From Aequorivita aurantiaca (GTDB lineage Bacteria > Bacteroidota > Bacteroidia > Flavobacteriales > Flavobacteriaceae): a stretch of 64,000 nt of DNA. Both the position numbers and the translations under genes were made by a program. Shown in pieces: positions 8,584 through 17,657 of this stretch. Within the stretch, counting starts at the first letter, position 1. Every line of letters starts with the position of its first letter. Location of the stretch: the NCBI RefSeq assembly GCF_030410135.1, contig NZ_JAUGQQ010000001.1, positions 558,001-622,000 on the forward strand. The letters are read 5' to 3'. Under the pieces are notes generated by a model that did no database searches, was not told the origin of the DNA, and saw only the letters and a list, made by a program, of their open reading frames with translations.

Positions 8584-8667
8584 CAAAGAAAACTTTCCAA
8601 TGTAAAGTCGGGGTTAAATGGCTATTACCAATTAGTCATTTTAGGGTTATCGGAAGGTTAATTTGAA
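8584..8667 (-). promoter_or_regulatory. Candidate Pho-box promoter of the TonB receptor operon (five repeats)
   Basis: Five direct repeats start at 8613 (GTTA), 8624 (ATTA), 8635 (GTCA), 8646 (GTTA) and 8657 (GTTA), each exactly 11 bp apart. The -7-like TTTG (complement of CAAA at 8584-8587) is 29 bp from the first repeat, as in the porin and PiT promoters. It is preceded by TTTC, not TAnn. An 11-bp direct-repeat period is the known binding pattern of PhoB/OmpR-type winged-helix activators. Confidence 0.6.
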
Positions 8668-8726
8668 TTAAAAAAAATTGTAATCCTGGTATTGAAAATG
8701 GTATCTTGTCGCAAATTTTAAAGAAT

Positions 8727-10061
8727 ATGATGCAATGGGAACAGCTGCTCTCCTTACGGAAGCAGGGCATTAAAAATAAAAGGATCAGAATAGAAGAGAA
8801 CGAAACCCGTTTGGGCTTTGAGGTGGATTATGACCGCGTTATTTTTTCGGCTGCTTTCCGAAGTTTGCAAGACAAAACCCAAGTAATACCACTTTCAAAA
8901 ACCTCATTTGTACACACACGACTCACGCACAGCCTTGAGGTTTCCGTAGTTGGGCGCTCGTTGGGAAGAATTGTGGGCAAGGAAATATTAAAGAAACATC
9001 CGCACTTGCAGAATGTGCACGGTTATCAATTCAATGATTTTGGCGCCATTGTAGCCGCCGCCGCGCTATCTCACGATATTGGAAATCCACCATTTGGGCA
9101 CAGTGGTGAAAAAGCCATCGGCGATTATTTTTTGAATGGAAATGGCCTTCGTTTCAAAAACCAACTTTCCGAAAAGGAATATCAGGATTTAGTGGATTTT
9201 GAAGGAAACGCGAACGGATTCAAAATTTTGACCGAAACAAAAAACGGAGTAGCGGGTGGATTGCGATTGACTTATGCCACACTTGGCGCTTTTATGAAAT
9301 ACCCAAAACAGTCACTTCCCAAAAAACCTTCAGCCCACGTAGCCGATAAAAAATTCGGCGTTTTTCAAAGTGAATTGGATTTTTTTGATGAAGTGGTCAC
9401 GGAACTCGGCCTCTCGAGCCGAAATGAAAATTGCTACGCGCGCCATCCATTAACCTTTTTGGTAGAAGCGGCCGATGATATTTGTTATACCCTAATAGAT
9501 TTTGAGGACGGGATAAATCTCGGTTTAATTGAAGAGGAGATTGCATTGGAATACTTGATCAACCTAGTTCGGGACAACATTCGGAAAGATGTTTATTACA
9601 GCCTGAAAACTTCGCAGGATAGATTGGCCTACTTACGTTCCCTTGCCATAAATACCTTAATTTCTGAGGCTGCTAATATTTTTGTTGGCAATGAAGACGA
9701 AATATTAAAGGGGACTTTTTCGGAAGGCTTGCTTGAAAAGAGCCAATATCGTGCACAGATTGCGGATATTATAAAAATCAGTGTTGAGAAAGTTTACCAA
9801 AGCGCCGAGGTGAGGGAAAAGGAAATCGCTGGTTATACGATACTTTCTACCTTACTCGATGTTTTCACTACGGCTTATGAAAATCATTATCTCGGAAAAG
9901 CCCGTCATTATGACAACCTATTATTGAAAATGTTAGAAGGGGATCTTTCCCAAAAGCCCAATTCGGTTTATGCTTATGTTATGGAATGTTGCAGTTTCAT
10001 TTCAAGACTTACGGATGGAAATGCTCTACAAATTTTCCAGAAAGTAAAAGGAAATTTATAG
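8727..10061 (+). CDS. dgt: Deoxyguanosinetriphosphate triphosphohydrolase (dGTPase)
   Basis: This HD-superfamily enzyme hydrolyses dGTP to deoxyguanosine and triphosphate in the cytoplasm, shaping dNTP pools. The metal-binding HD motif is clear: HTRLTHSLEVS, then ALSHDIGNPPFGHSGE about 50 residues later. Two adjacent ATG codons (8727 and 8730) are the best starts. An in-frame TTG at 8706 would add seven residues that look unlike protein. At about 444 residues it matches the family length. It stands alone on the plus strand, divergent from the TonB receptor operon. A possible promoter, TTG-N21-TATCTTGT, precedes it. Confidence is high for family and activity class. Confidence 0.93.
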   Translation: MMQWEQLLSLRKQGIKNKRIRIEENETRLGFEVDYDRVIFSAAFRSLQDKTQVIPLSKTSFVHTRLTHSLEVSVVGRSLGRIVGKEILKKHPHLQNVHGYQFNDFGAIVAAAALSHDIGNPPFGHSGEKAIGDYFLNGNGLRFKNQLSEKEYQDLVDFEGNANGFKILTETKNGVAGGLRLTYATLGAFMKYPKQSLPKKPSAHVADKKFGVFQSELDFFDEVVTELGLSSRNENCYARHPLTFLVEAADDICYTLIDFEDGINLGLIEEEIALEYLINLVRDNIRKDVYYSLKTSQDRLAYLRSLAINTLISEAANIFVGNEDEILKGTFSEGLLEKSQYRAQIADIIKISVEKVYQSAEVREKEIAGYTILSTLLDVFTTAYENHYLGKARHYDNLLLKMLEGDLSQKPNSVYAYVMECCSFISRLTDGNALQIFQKVKGNL

Positions 10062-10226
10062 TTGTTGCGCTTCAACGAAAGAAAGAATGTTAAAAGTTAA
10101 ACTTAGATAGGTTTAATCACCAATTTTATGATATTTTTATAAATTCTATTTTTAGAAATTTTATATCAAAACAATTTTGGTCAATCATTTCTGATCGTAA
10201 TCACCTAAAAACTTAATTTTTATCTT

Positions 10227-12815
10227 ATGAAAAAAATTTTTTACTTAATTATCATTTTTGCTGTAAACGTATCCTTTGGTCAGGATTACAGCAGTGTGAT
10301 AAAATCGTACCTTCAACAGAACCGAACGCAATTTTCGCTACAGCAGCAGGATATTTCGGATATTTCCATTGCCTCTCAAGGTTCCTCAAAAACCATGAAT
10401 GTGCACAATGTGTATGTTGAACAGCGTCACCAAGGAATTAAAGTTTTCAATTCCGTATCTCCTTTCGTTATTAAGGATGGAGCAGTTTTAAATGCAAAAC
10501 TTTCCTTTACCGAAAATGTAGCGGCTAAGGTTAACAGCAAAACTCCATCCATTTCTGCGGTAATGGCCATTTCAAAAGCGGCAAACGCCTTGGGCTTGGA
10601 CAATCCTTCAAACCTAAATTTGGTGGAAACGGTTTCCGATACTCGTTATATCTTCTCAAACGGAAATATTTCCTTGGAAAACATTCCCGTTGAATTGGTG
10701 TATCAAAAAATGGATGACACTGGCGCCCTAAAATTGGCGTGGGATTTAAGCATATATCTTTTGGATGCCTCTCATTATTATAGTGTTCGTATTGACGCAC
10801 TCACAGGAAATTTATTGGACTCACACGATTGGGTTGTAAGCTGTAATTTCGAAGGCTCGCATTCCCACACCAATACTGGCAGTCTTCTTTTTGCAGATAC
10901 TAAAGTAGAAAATGCTAGCCGTACGCTTGGCGATGGCGCTTCCTACCGTGTTTTTGCTCTTCCGCTAATTGCGCCAAATGATGGTGCCGACCAAATAGTT
11001 TCAGACCCGTCTGATCCTGTGGCGTCTCCATTCGGATGGCATGATTGGGACGGTGTTGCCGGCCCAGAATTTACTGAAACAAAAGGAAACAACGTTTTAG
11101 CTAATGAGGATAGAAACGGAAATAATGGTAACGGCGCAACCGCTGAAGGTGGCCCGACGCTTACTTTCGATTTTCCTTACAACCTTCCTCAAACTCCCGT
11201 TAACTTTTTAGATGCCGCAATCACCAATTTGTTCTATATGAACAACATGATTCACGATATTTTATACCACTACGGTTTTGATGAAGAAAGTGGAAACTTC
11301 CAAAAAAATAATTACGGCAACCCAGGAAACGGTAATGATTTTGTTGTTGCAGATGCCCAGGACGGCAGCGGGATGAACAATGCGAACTTTGGAACTCCTC
11401 CTGATGGTGGCGCGCCAAGAATGCAAATGTATCTTTGGAATGCTCCAGGTAAAATATTGGGAACCTTCCTTACTGTAAACAATGGTCCGTTGGCTGGAGT
11501 TTATTATGCAGCAGATTCGAATTTCGCTCCACCATTGCCAGTTTCCCCTCTAACCGCAGAGCTTGAAGTTATATCTGATAGCAGTGGCGATCCGCACGAC
11601 GGTTGTAACACTATAACAAATGGCGCAGATTTGAATGGTAAAATAGTGGTGATTAGAAGAGGAACCTGTGCCTACAACATTAAAACACTCGCTGCGCAAA
11701 ATGCGGGAGCTATTGCCGTTATTGTTGTGAATGATGTTCCCGGTGATCCACTTGCCATGGGAGGAAACGGATCAGGTATCACGATTCCTGCCGTTATGGT
11801 ATATCAATCGGACGGAGAAGCTCTAATTTCTTCAATATTAAACGGAGATACCATTAACGCCACTTTAGAAGATGACGGTTCTGGAAACGACCCTTTCCAA
11901 AGAGATGGAGATCTTGACAATGTAATTATTGGCCACGAATATGGCCATGGCGTTTCAAACCGATTAACAGGTGGACCAAGCCAAGCCGGTTGTCTTCAAA
12001 ATGAAGAGCAGATGGGTGAAGGTTGGAGTGATTATATTGGACTGATGTTAACCATGAAAGTTGGTGATTCCAGAAACGATTATCGCGGAATAGGAACATA
12101 TGCACTTGGTGAAGGAATCGGCGGAAGAGGTTTAAGAACCAAATATTACAATACAGATTTTGCAGTGAATGATTTCACTTACAATAGTATTAAAACCCAA
12201 GCCGTTCCACATGGAATAGGTTCTGTATGGGCAACAATGTTATGGGATCTAACTTGGGACTTGATAGACCGTTACGGTTTTGATCCAGATGTTAAAAATG
12301 GTACTGGAGGAAATAACATTGCACTTCAATTAGTAATGGATGGAATGAAACTGCAACCATGTAGTCCCGGATTTGTGGATGGCCGTGATGCAATTCTTGA
12401 GGCAGACCAATTGTTGTATGGTGGTGTTAATAGATGTTTGATCTGGAGAGCTTTTGCTAAGAGAGGTCTTGGAGAAAATGCAATCCAAGGAAACACCAAT
12501 AGTAGAGCTGATGGAACTGAAAATTTTGATGTTCCCGCTGGTTGTGAGTTGGGCGTTTCAGATAATGACGCGAACGGAATCAACTTTATTATTTATCCAA
12601 ATCCTTCAAATGGAGAGCTTAGCATCCAATCTAGAATGGATGTTGGAGAAGCCGCAATCTCTATTTTTGATATGAATGGAAGAAAAGTGTTCAATCAAAC
12701 TGTGGAACTTCGTCAAAGCGCCACTATCAATGCTTCTGGACTTACTTCTGGTATTTATTTAATGCAGATTGATAGTGCAGAAAGATCACAGACTACCAAA
12801 TTGATAATCAATTAA
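10227..12815 (+). CDS. Secreted M36 (fungalysin-type) zinc metallopeptidase with PA domain and T9SS sorting domain
   Basis: This 862-residue exoprotease has a signal peptide (MKKIFYLIIIFAVNVSFGQ). An N-terminal propeptide region of the fungalysin/thermolysin kind covers about residues 20-200. The catalytic zinc site is GHEYGHGVSNRLTGGP, with HEYGH at residues 570-574. The third ligand region is GEGWSDYIG about 30 residues later. A protease-associated (PA) domain is inserted at about residues 440-550, just before the active site, marked by IVVIRRGTCAYNIKTLAAQ. The C-terminal ~75 residues form a T9SS sorting domain starting IIYPNPSNGELSIQ and ending in SERSQTTKLIIN. It would digest external protein. 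It is a monocistronic gene with a strong terminator. Confidence 0.93.
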   Translation: MKKIFYLIIIFAVNVSFGQDYSSVIKSYLQQNRTQFSLQQQDISDISIASQGSSKTMNVHNVYVEQRHQGIKVFNSVSPFVIKDGAVLNAKLSFTENVAAKVNSKTPSISAVMAISKAANALGLDNPSNLNLVETVSDTRYIFSNGNISLENIPVELVYQKMDDTGALKLAWDLSIYLLDASHYYSVRIDALTGNLLDSHDWVVSCNFEGSHSHTNTGSLLFADTKVENASRTLGDGASYRVFALPLIAPNDGADQIVSDPSDPVASPFGWHDWDGVAGPEFTETKGNNVLANEDRNGNNGNGATAEGGPTLTFDFPYNLPQTPVNFLDAAITNLFYMNNMIHDILYHYGFDEESGNFQKNNYGNPGNGNDFVVADAQDGSGMNNANFGTPPDGGAPRMQMYLWNAPGKILGTFLTVNNGPLAGVYYAADSNFAPPLPVSPLTAELEVISDSSGDPHDGCNTITNGADLNGKIVVIRRGTCAYNIKTLAAQNAGAIAVIVVNDVPGDPLAMGGNGSGITIPAVMVYQSDGEALISSILNGDTINATLEDDGSGNDPFQRDGDLDNVIIGHEYGHGVSNRLTGGPSQAGCLQNEEQMGEGWSDYIGLMLTMKVGDSRNDYRGIGTYALGEGIGGRGLRTKYYNTDFAVNDFTYNSIKTQAVPHGIGSVWATMLWDLTWDLIDRYGFDPDVKNGTGGNNIALQLVMDGMKLQPCSPGFVDGRDAILEADQLLYGGVNRCLIWRAFAKRGLGENAIQGNTNSRADGTENFDVPAGCELGVSDNDANGINFIIYPNPSNGELSIQSRMDVGEAAISIFDMNGRKVFNQTVELRQSATINASGLTSGIYLMQIDSAERSQTTKLIIN

Positions 12816-12840
12816 TTTTCCATCAAATAAATAAAGTTAA

Positions 12841-12868
12841 AAGAGGCTCAATCGAGCCTCTTTTTTTT
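12841..12868. terminator. Bidirectional terminator between the M36 peptidase gene and dxs
   Basis: A 9-bp stem at 12841-12849 pairs with 12854-12862 around a 4-nt loop. A T run follows on the plus side and an A-rich stretch precedes it, so it can serve both convergent genes. Confidence 0.85.
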
Positions 12869-14645
12869 ATAGGTTTCGTTGAAATATTTCCTTAATTTTT
12901 TCAACTGAAATTCCAGTGATTTCCTGCAATTCTTGAATACTTCCATGCTCGGGAAACATATCGGGAATACCAACAATTTCAATTTTATTTTTATACCCGT
13001 TCGCAGCAGCGAATGAAGCTACGGAGGCGCCAAGACCCCCAACAATAGTGCCTTCTTCAACCGTAATAATTATTTTATGTTTTTTAAAAACCTTGTGTAG
13101 AAGCACTTCGTCAATCGGCTTAAGAAAACGGATATCAATCAAACTAAATTTCTTCCGTTGCTCCAACGGCAAGAGTGCCGTTGCTTCCAGGGCATTTTCT
13201 ATTATTGTGCCAATGGTCAAAACAGCAATATCGGTTCCCTCTGTCAAGATGGTTGCTTTTCCTATTTCAACCAAGTCAAGTGGTTTTTGCCATTCCAGAA
13301 TTTTTCCCCTCCCGCGCGGATAACGTATAAAAATTGGCAAGTCCAACCCTTGCTCAGCGGTGAACATTATATTACGAAGTTCAATTTCATTTCTTGGCGA
13401 GAAAATGATGAGGTTTGGAATACAATTGAGAAATGCCAAATCAAATATACCATGATGTGTGGCGCCGTCTTCCCCTACCAAGCCAGCACGATCCAGACAG
13501 AAAATTACCGGAATTTTTTGTAAACAAACATCGTGAATCACCTGGTCATAGGCCCTTTGCAAAAACGTGGAATAAATATTACAAAATACAACAAACCCCT
13601 GGGTGGCAAGGCCAGCTGCAAAGGTTACCGCATGTTGCTCTGCAATCCCGACATCGAAAGCTCTTTCGGGAAATACTTCCATCATGAATTTTAGGGAACT
13701 TCCCGTTGGCATTGCAGGGGTTATCCCTATTACCTTTTCATTTTTAGAAGCAAGCTCCACAAGCGTTTTTCCAAAAACATCCTGAAATTTTGGAGCAAGA
13801 ATTTCCTTGCTTTTTGGCGCCAAATCACCGGTCAGGGAATCAAATTTCCCCGGGGCGTGATATACAACTTGGTTTTCTTCAGCCTGTCGTAGCCCTTTTC
13901 CCTTTGTGGTTATCAAATGAAGAACTTTTGGGCCGGATACATTTTTAAGTCGTTCCAATGCTGAAATTACGAGCATTAAATTATGGCCGTCAATGGGGCC
14001 GGAATAATTAAAATTTAGGGCCTCAAAAATATTGTCAGCTTCCTTTGCATTATCAAGCTTTACTTTCGTAAAATAGTTTTTCAACGCGCCAACACTGGGG
14101 TCAATTCCAATGGCATTGTCATTTAAAATTACGAGAATATTAGTATCCGTGTCCCCTGCGTGATTGAGAGCTTCGAATGCCATTCCGCTTGCAATGGAGG
14201 CGTCACCTACCACGGCAACATGTTGTTTTGAGAAATCTCCATTTAATTTGGAAGCGATCGCCATTCCTAGTGCTGCTGAAATCGCGGTACTACTGTGTCC
14301 TACTCCAAAAGTATCGTATTTGCTTTCCTCACGTTTGGGAAAACCGCTTATGCCGCCCAATTGTCTATTGGTGTGAAAAATATCTTTTCTGCCTGTGAGG
14401 ATTTTATGGCCATAAGCTTGATGCCCGACATCCCAAACCAAGATATCATCAGGCGTATTGAACACATAATGCAAGGCAATGGTAAGTTCCACCACGCCTA
14501 AACTGGCACCCAAATGGCCTTCCTTTGTGGCCACAATATTTATAATAAATTCACGAAGCTCCTGCGCTAATTGCGGCAATTTTTCCTTCGGAATTTGCCG
14601 TAAGTCAACCGGCGTTTCTATTGTATTTAATATCTTTTCTGACAC
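12867..14645 (-). CDS. dxs: 1-deoxy-D-xylulose-5-phosphate synthase
   Basis: This thiamine-diphosphate enzyme condenses pyruvate and glyceraldehyde 3-phosphate to DXP, the first step of the MEP isoprenoid pathway; DXP also feeds thiamine and pyridoxal synthesis. Hallmarks are DVGHQAYGHKILTGR near the N-terminus, the ThDP motif GDASIASGMAFEALNHAG, and the pyrimidine-domain segment GIAEQHAVTFAAGLATQG. A transketolase C-terminal domain follows with ITVEEGTIVGGLGASV. At 592 residues it is slightly shorter than the E. coli enzyme (620) but complete. It is transcribed alone, divergent from tadA. A TATCTTTA -7-like element lies at 14650-14657. The polyprenyl synthase at 27002 acts further down the same pathway. 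Confidence 0.96.
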   Translation of the reverse strand: MSEKILNTIETPVDLRQIPKEKLPQLAQELREFIINIVATKEGHLGASLGVVELTIALHYVFNTPDDILVWDVGHQAYGHKILTGRKDIFHTNRQLGGISGFPKREESKYDTFGVGHSSTAISAALGMAIASKLNGDFSKQHVAVVGDASIASGMAFEALNHAGDTDTNILVILNDNAIGIDPSVGALKNYFTKVKLDNAKEADNIFEALNFNYSGPIDGHNLMLVISALERLKNVSGPKVLHLITTKGKGLRQAEENQVVYHAPGKFDSLTGDLAPKSKEILAPKFQDVFGKTLVELASKNEKVIGITPAMPTGSSLKFMMEVFPERAFDVGIAEQHAVTFAAGLATQGFVVFCNIYSTFLQRAYDQVIHDVCLQKIPVIFCLDRAGLVGEDGATHHGIFDLAFLNCIPNLIIFSPRNEIELRNIMFTAEQGLDLPIFIRYPRGRGKILEWQKPLDLVEIGKATILTEGTDIAVLTIGTIIENALEATALLPLEQRKKFSLIDIRFLKPIDEVLLHKVFKKHKIIITVEEGTIVGGLGASVASFAAANGYKNKIEIVGIPDMFPEHGSIQELQEITGISVEKIKEIFQRNL

Positions 14646-14736
14646 ACAGTAAAGATACAGTTATTGCGAAATTGTTATTTGGTGAATTCGTTAATTTGTA
14701 TTTTCGTTCCTGCTATTACCAAAAAATTCCTTCAAC

Positions 14737-15192
14737 TTGAAAATAATTGATCCATACGACGATGCTTATTTTATGAAGCGTGCCCTTCAGGAGGCGGAAG
14801 CGGCTTATGAAAAAGGCGAAATTCCCATTGGTGCCGTCATTGTAATTAACAATCAAATAATCGCCCGTTCCCACAATCTTACCGAAACTTTGAACGATGT
14901 TACTGCACATGCCGAGATGCAAGCAATTACGGCAGCTGCCAACTTTTTAGGTGGAAAATATCTAATAAATTGCACGTTATATGTTACCATCGAGCCGTGC
15001 CAAATGTGTGCGGGGGCTCTTTTCTGGAGCCAAATTTCAAAAATTGTTTATGGCGCGCGGGACGAATTGAGGGGTTGTATTTCACTAAATACCAAATTGC
15101 ATCCCAAAACAAACCTTATCGGGGGGATTATGGCAGCGGAGGCATCGCAACTGTTAAAACGGTTTTTTATCGAGAAAAGAAATTTGAATTAA
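14737..15192 (+). CDS. tadA: tRNA-specific adenosine deaminase
   Basis: This zinc deaminase converts adenosine-34 to inosine in the wobble position of tRNA-Arg(ACG). The zinc site is seen as HAE (residues 58-60; Glu60 is the proton shuttle) and PCQMC (Cys88 and Cys91). The start is probably the TTG at 14737, because the resulting N-terminus MKIIDPYDDAYFMKRALQEA keeps the conserved DPYDD-YFM block. The first ATG (14773) would delete it. At 151 residues the length is normal. It is divergent from dxs and ends in a terminator shared with the cold-shock gene. The TTG start is inferred from conservation. Confidence 0.93.
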   Translation: MKIIDPYDDAYFMKRALQEAEAAYEKGEIPIGAVIVINNQIIARSHNLTETLNDVTAHAEMQAITAAANFLGGKYLINCTLYVTIEPCQMCAGALFWSQISKIVYGARDELRGCISLNTKLHPKTNLIGGIMAAEASQLLKRFFIEKRNLN

Positions 15193-15197
15193 AACAA

Positions 15198-15225
15198 AAA
15201 AGCCTTTCTCCAATGAAAGGCTTTT
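15198..15225. terminator. Bidirectional terminator between tadA and the cold-shock gene
   Basis: The stem AAGCCTTTC (15200-15208) pairs with GAAAGGCTT (15215-15223) around a 6-nt loop, with an A run before it and T residues after it. Confidence 0.8.
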
Positions 15226-15245
15226 ACCATCCGTAACGTATATCT

Positions 15246-15443
15246 TTAGTCGTGGATTACGCGAACTTTAGCCGCAACACGTCCTTTTCTTCCTTCTTCT
15301 TCTACATATTCTACTTTGTCGCCTTCATTAATAGCTTCGCCGTTAAGGCCGGTTACGTGTACAAAAATGTCCTTCCCGGTGTCGTCGTTTGTGATAAAAC
15401 CGAAACCTTTTGATTCGTTAAAAAACTTTACTGTTCCTTCCAT
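15246..15443 (-). CDS. Cold-shock domain protein (CspA family)
   Basis: This 65-residue single cold-shock domain is an OB-fold RNA/DNA chaperone. RNP1 is KGFGFI (residues 12-17) and RNP2 is DIFVHV (25-30); the opening MEGTVKFFNESKGFGFI is typical. It acts in the cytoplasm to melt RNA structure. A TACATTTG -7 element lies 30 bp upstream of the start, giving a leader of only about 25 nt, unlike the long leaders of E. coli cold-inducible csp genes. Whether this copy is cold-induced cannot be told. Confidence 0.95.
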   Translation of the reverse strand: MEGTVKFFNESKGFGFITNDDTGKDIFVHVTGLNGEAINEGDKVEYVEEEGRKGRVAAKVRVIHD

Positions 15444-15473
15444 TTTAAAATAAAAAATAAATTAATACTCATA

Positions 15474-15481
15474 CAAATGTA
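15474..15481 (-). promoter_or_regulatory. -7 element of the cold-shock gene
   Basis: TACATTTG on the minus strand is a perfect match to the Bacteroidota TAnnTTTG element, 30 bp before the start codon. No well-spaced -33 TTG was seen. Confidence 0.45.
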
Positions 15482-15529
15482 TAATAAATCTGAATTCAAA
15501 TGTTAAGGAAATCAAAATATTTTAATCGA

Positions 15530-15775
15530 CTATATTTTTTTGTTTTTTTGATAATCGTGCATTTTTTGAATATTTTCCTTGGTTAGCATGTAATCTTTTA
15601 CATTGCGGTTTTTCCATCGATAGTAGATGAAAAGAGGCATCAATACAAAAAATCCGGCCATTAGGCTTATTCCTATTACTAAATTCCCGGTTGCCTCATT
15701 GGTAGCTTTCACGTAGAATCCAATTCCTAAACTGATAAGAATTAAGATGAACAGAATGGTAAGGAAATATTTCAT
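15530..15775 (-). CDS. Small two-helix membrane protein of unknown function
   Basis: This 81-residue protein has two hydrophobic segments, about residues 3-22 (YFLTILFILILISLGIGFYV) and 32-52 (LVIGISLMAGFFVLMPLFIYY). A basic, soluble tail follows (RWKNRNVKDYMLTKENIQKMHDYQKNKKI). No family motif was recognised. It lies 43 bp downstream of the ClC gene on the same strand and may be co-transcribed with it. The start MKYFLT at 15775 is the only reasonable one. It looks like a real gene because of the clean membrane topology and basic tail, but no function can be given. Confidence 0.65.
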   Translation of the reverse strand: MKYFLTILFILILISLGIGFYVKATNEATGNLVIGISLMAGFFVLMPLFIYYRWKNRNVKDYMLTKENIQKMHDYQKNKKI

Positions 15776-15818
15776 ATTTTTTTTAGTTTTAGGTCCACTG
15801 GATATCTTGGGCGTTCTG

Positions 15819-17615
15819 TTATTTTCCGGAAAAATCGATCAGTTTTCTTCGGTACGCTGTTAGTAATTTTGATTTCGAAACAAAGCCGTAATAGGCCCCA
15901 TTCTTAATCACAGGAAGATTCCATGCCGCGGTATCCTGAAATTTTTTCATTACTTCGGTCATTTTATCCTTATCCAGATCAATCAGGCCCGGCGGACTGT
16001 TCATAAACTCTTTTGCCTTAATTTCCTTATAGAGTTTTTGGTCGAACATTACAGGCCGCAAATCATCCAATAGAATTATTCCTTCCAAAGCGTTTGTCTC
16101 CTTGTTTAACACGGGAAAAAGATTTCTCTTTGATTTTATTACAGCTTGGTGCACAATATCGCCGAGATCCATTTCAGGATATATAGCGATAAAATCGCGC
16201 TCGATTACGGTGGTAATGTCCATTAATGTTAATACCGCGTGATCTTTATTATGTGTTATAAGGTCACCTTTTCTTCCCAATTCCATTGCATAAACAGAAT
16301 GGGGAATGAAATGTTTGGTGAGCGAAAAGGAAATGGCTGCAGTAATCATTAGCGGAATAAAAAGTTCATAGCCACCGGTTACTTCCGCAATTAAGAATAT
16401 GGCGGTTAATGGCGCATGAAGCACTCCGGCCATTAAGCCCGTCATTCCAACCAATGTAAAATTACTTTCGGAAACCGGGTTGTTAAGTATTCCAATATTA
16501 TTTAAAATCTTGGCAAAACAGTTGCCCATGAGGCTCCCCATAAAAAGAGTTGGTGCAAAAATTCCGCCCACGCCTCCCGCTCCGAAAGTGAGCGCGCTGG
16601 CAATGATTTTAAAAATTACCAAGCCGGCCAAAAGCAGAATTACCACCCAAATACTGGAAAGATCCAAATTAAAAAAATTGTTCTCCAAGGCGGCTTTGGG
16701 ATTGCCTTGCACGAGATTGTTTATAACATCAAACCCTTCGCCATAAAGAGGCGGGATAAAATATACCAAAATTCCAAGACCGATGCCGCCGATTAACAAA
16801 CGTTTGGTGGGACTTCCTATTTTTTCAAAGAAATCCTGAATTTTGGTGTACATTTTTGTGTAATAAATAGAAACCAGGGATGCCACCAAACCCAATAAAA
16901 TATAGAAAGGAATATCGTTAATTTCGAACTTATCTGAAACTTTGAATGGAAGTAAAATATCGGTTCCCAAAAAAAAATAGGAAGTGGTAATGGCCGAAAC
17001 GGAGGCCAGGAGCAAAGGCACCATGGAAGCCAGGGTAAGGTCCAAACTGAAAACTTCCACCGCAAAAATAATGGCGGCAATGGGTGCTTTAAAAATTGCG
17101 GACATTGCGCCGGCCCCTGCACAACCAATCAATAAGGTGCGCGTGGCTTGATTCATATGAAAAATTCGGGAAAGATTGGAACTTAAAGCGGCTCCCGTTG
17201 CCACCGTGGGACCCTCGAGACCCACCGACCCCCCAAAACCAACGGTAATGGGTGCCGTAATCAAACTGCCGAACATTTGGAACGGCCGCATAAGGCCCTT
17301 ACGTTTGGAAATCGCAAATAAAGTGGAAGGTATTCCATGGCTTACCTTGTGACGGATTATTAGCCGCATTATAAGCATTACTATAGTGAGGCCAATAAGT
17401 GGGAAAATAAAATAGAAGGCTGTTTGATAATGGGCAATTAAATTTCCCTCTAAAAGCTGTTGGATTAAATGAGTGAAATTTTTGAGAATTACCGCGCCTG
17501 TTCCGGCGAGCAGACCCACCACTATGCTTAAAATTAGCACGAATTGTTTGTGGGAAATATGTCTAATTCTCCAAATAAGAAACCGCGTAAGTAAATTCCG
17601 TTTTTGTGTTGGCAT
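15819..17615 (-). CDS. ClC-family chloride channel/antiporter with C-terminal CBS domains
   Basis: This 598-residue ClC protein moves chloride or another small anion across the inner membrane. Selectivity-filter motifs are SHGIP (residues 92-96, in place of the classical GSGIP), GLEGP (132-136, carrying the gating glutamate, E134) and GGVGGIFAPTLF further on. The gating glutamate favours a proton-coupled antiporter over a passive channel. About ten hydrophobic helices are followed by a CBS pair from about residue 450 to the end, likely nucleotide-sensing. The ATG at 17615 is only 16 bp past the hairpin that should end aspS transcription, so the promoter is unclear. The small membrane protein gene follows on the same strand. 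Confidence 0.9.
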   Translation of the reverse strand: MPTQKRNLLTRFLIWRIRHISHKQFVLILSIVVGLLAGTGAVILKNFTHLIQQLLEGNLIAHYQTAFYFIFPLIGLTIVMLIMRLIIRHKVSHGIPSTLFAISKRKGLMRPFQMFGSLITAPITVGFGGSVGLEGPTVATGAALSSNLSRIFHMNQATRTLLIGCAGAGAMSAIFKAPIAAIIFAVEVFSLDLTLASMVPLLLASVSAITTSYFFLGTDILLPFKVSDKFEINDIPFYILLGLVASLVSIYYTKMYTKIQDFFEKIGSPTKRLLIGGIGLGILVYFIPPLYGEGFDVINNLVQGNPKAALENNFFNLDLSSIWVVILLLAGLVIFKIIASALTFGAGGVGGIFAPTLFMGSLMGNCFAKILNNIGILNNPVSESNFTLVGMTGLMAGVLHAPLTAIFLIAEVTGGYELFIPLMITAAISFSLTKHFIPHSVYAMELGRKGDLITHNKDHAVLTLMDITTVIERDFIAIYPEMDLGDIVHQAVIKSKRNLFPVLNKETNALEGIILLDDLRPVMFDQKLYKEIKAKEFMNSPPGLIDLDKDKMTEVMKKFQDTAAWNLPVIKNGAYYGFVSKSKLLTAYRRKLIDFSGK

Positions 17616-17630
17616 CTTTAAAGCTATTAA

Positions 17631-17654
17631 AAAATCCCGCTTTAACGGGATTTT
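17631..17654 (-). terminator. Terminator of aspS, just upstream of the ClC gene
   Basis: The stem 17631-17639 pairs with 17646-17654 (AAAATCCCG / CGGGATTTT) around a 6-nt loop. It lies directly after the aspS stop and directly before the ClC start codon. Confidence 0.7.
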
Positions 17655-17657
17655 TCA

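Noticed and set aside
10062-10226. Promoter or terminator between dgt and the M36 peptidase gene
   Set aside because: The sequence is AT-rich with weak short stems, and no -7 match or stable hairpin was convincing.
13158-13523. 121-codon plus-strand frame within dxs
   Set aside because: It is fully covered by the conserved dxs gene on the other strand and shows no recognisable protein pattern.
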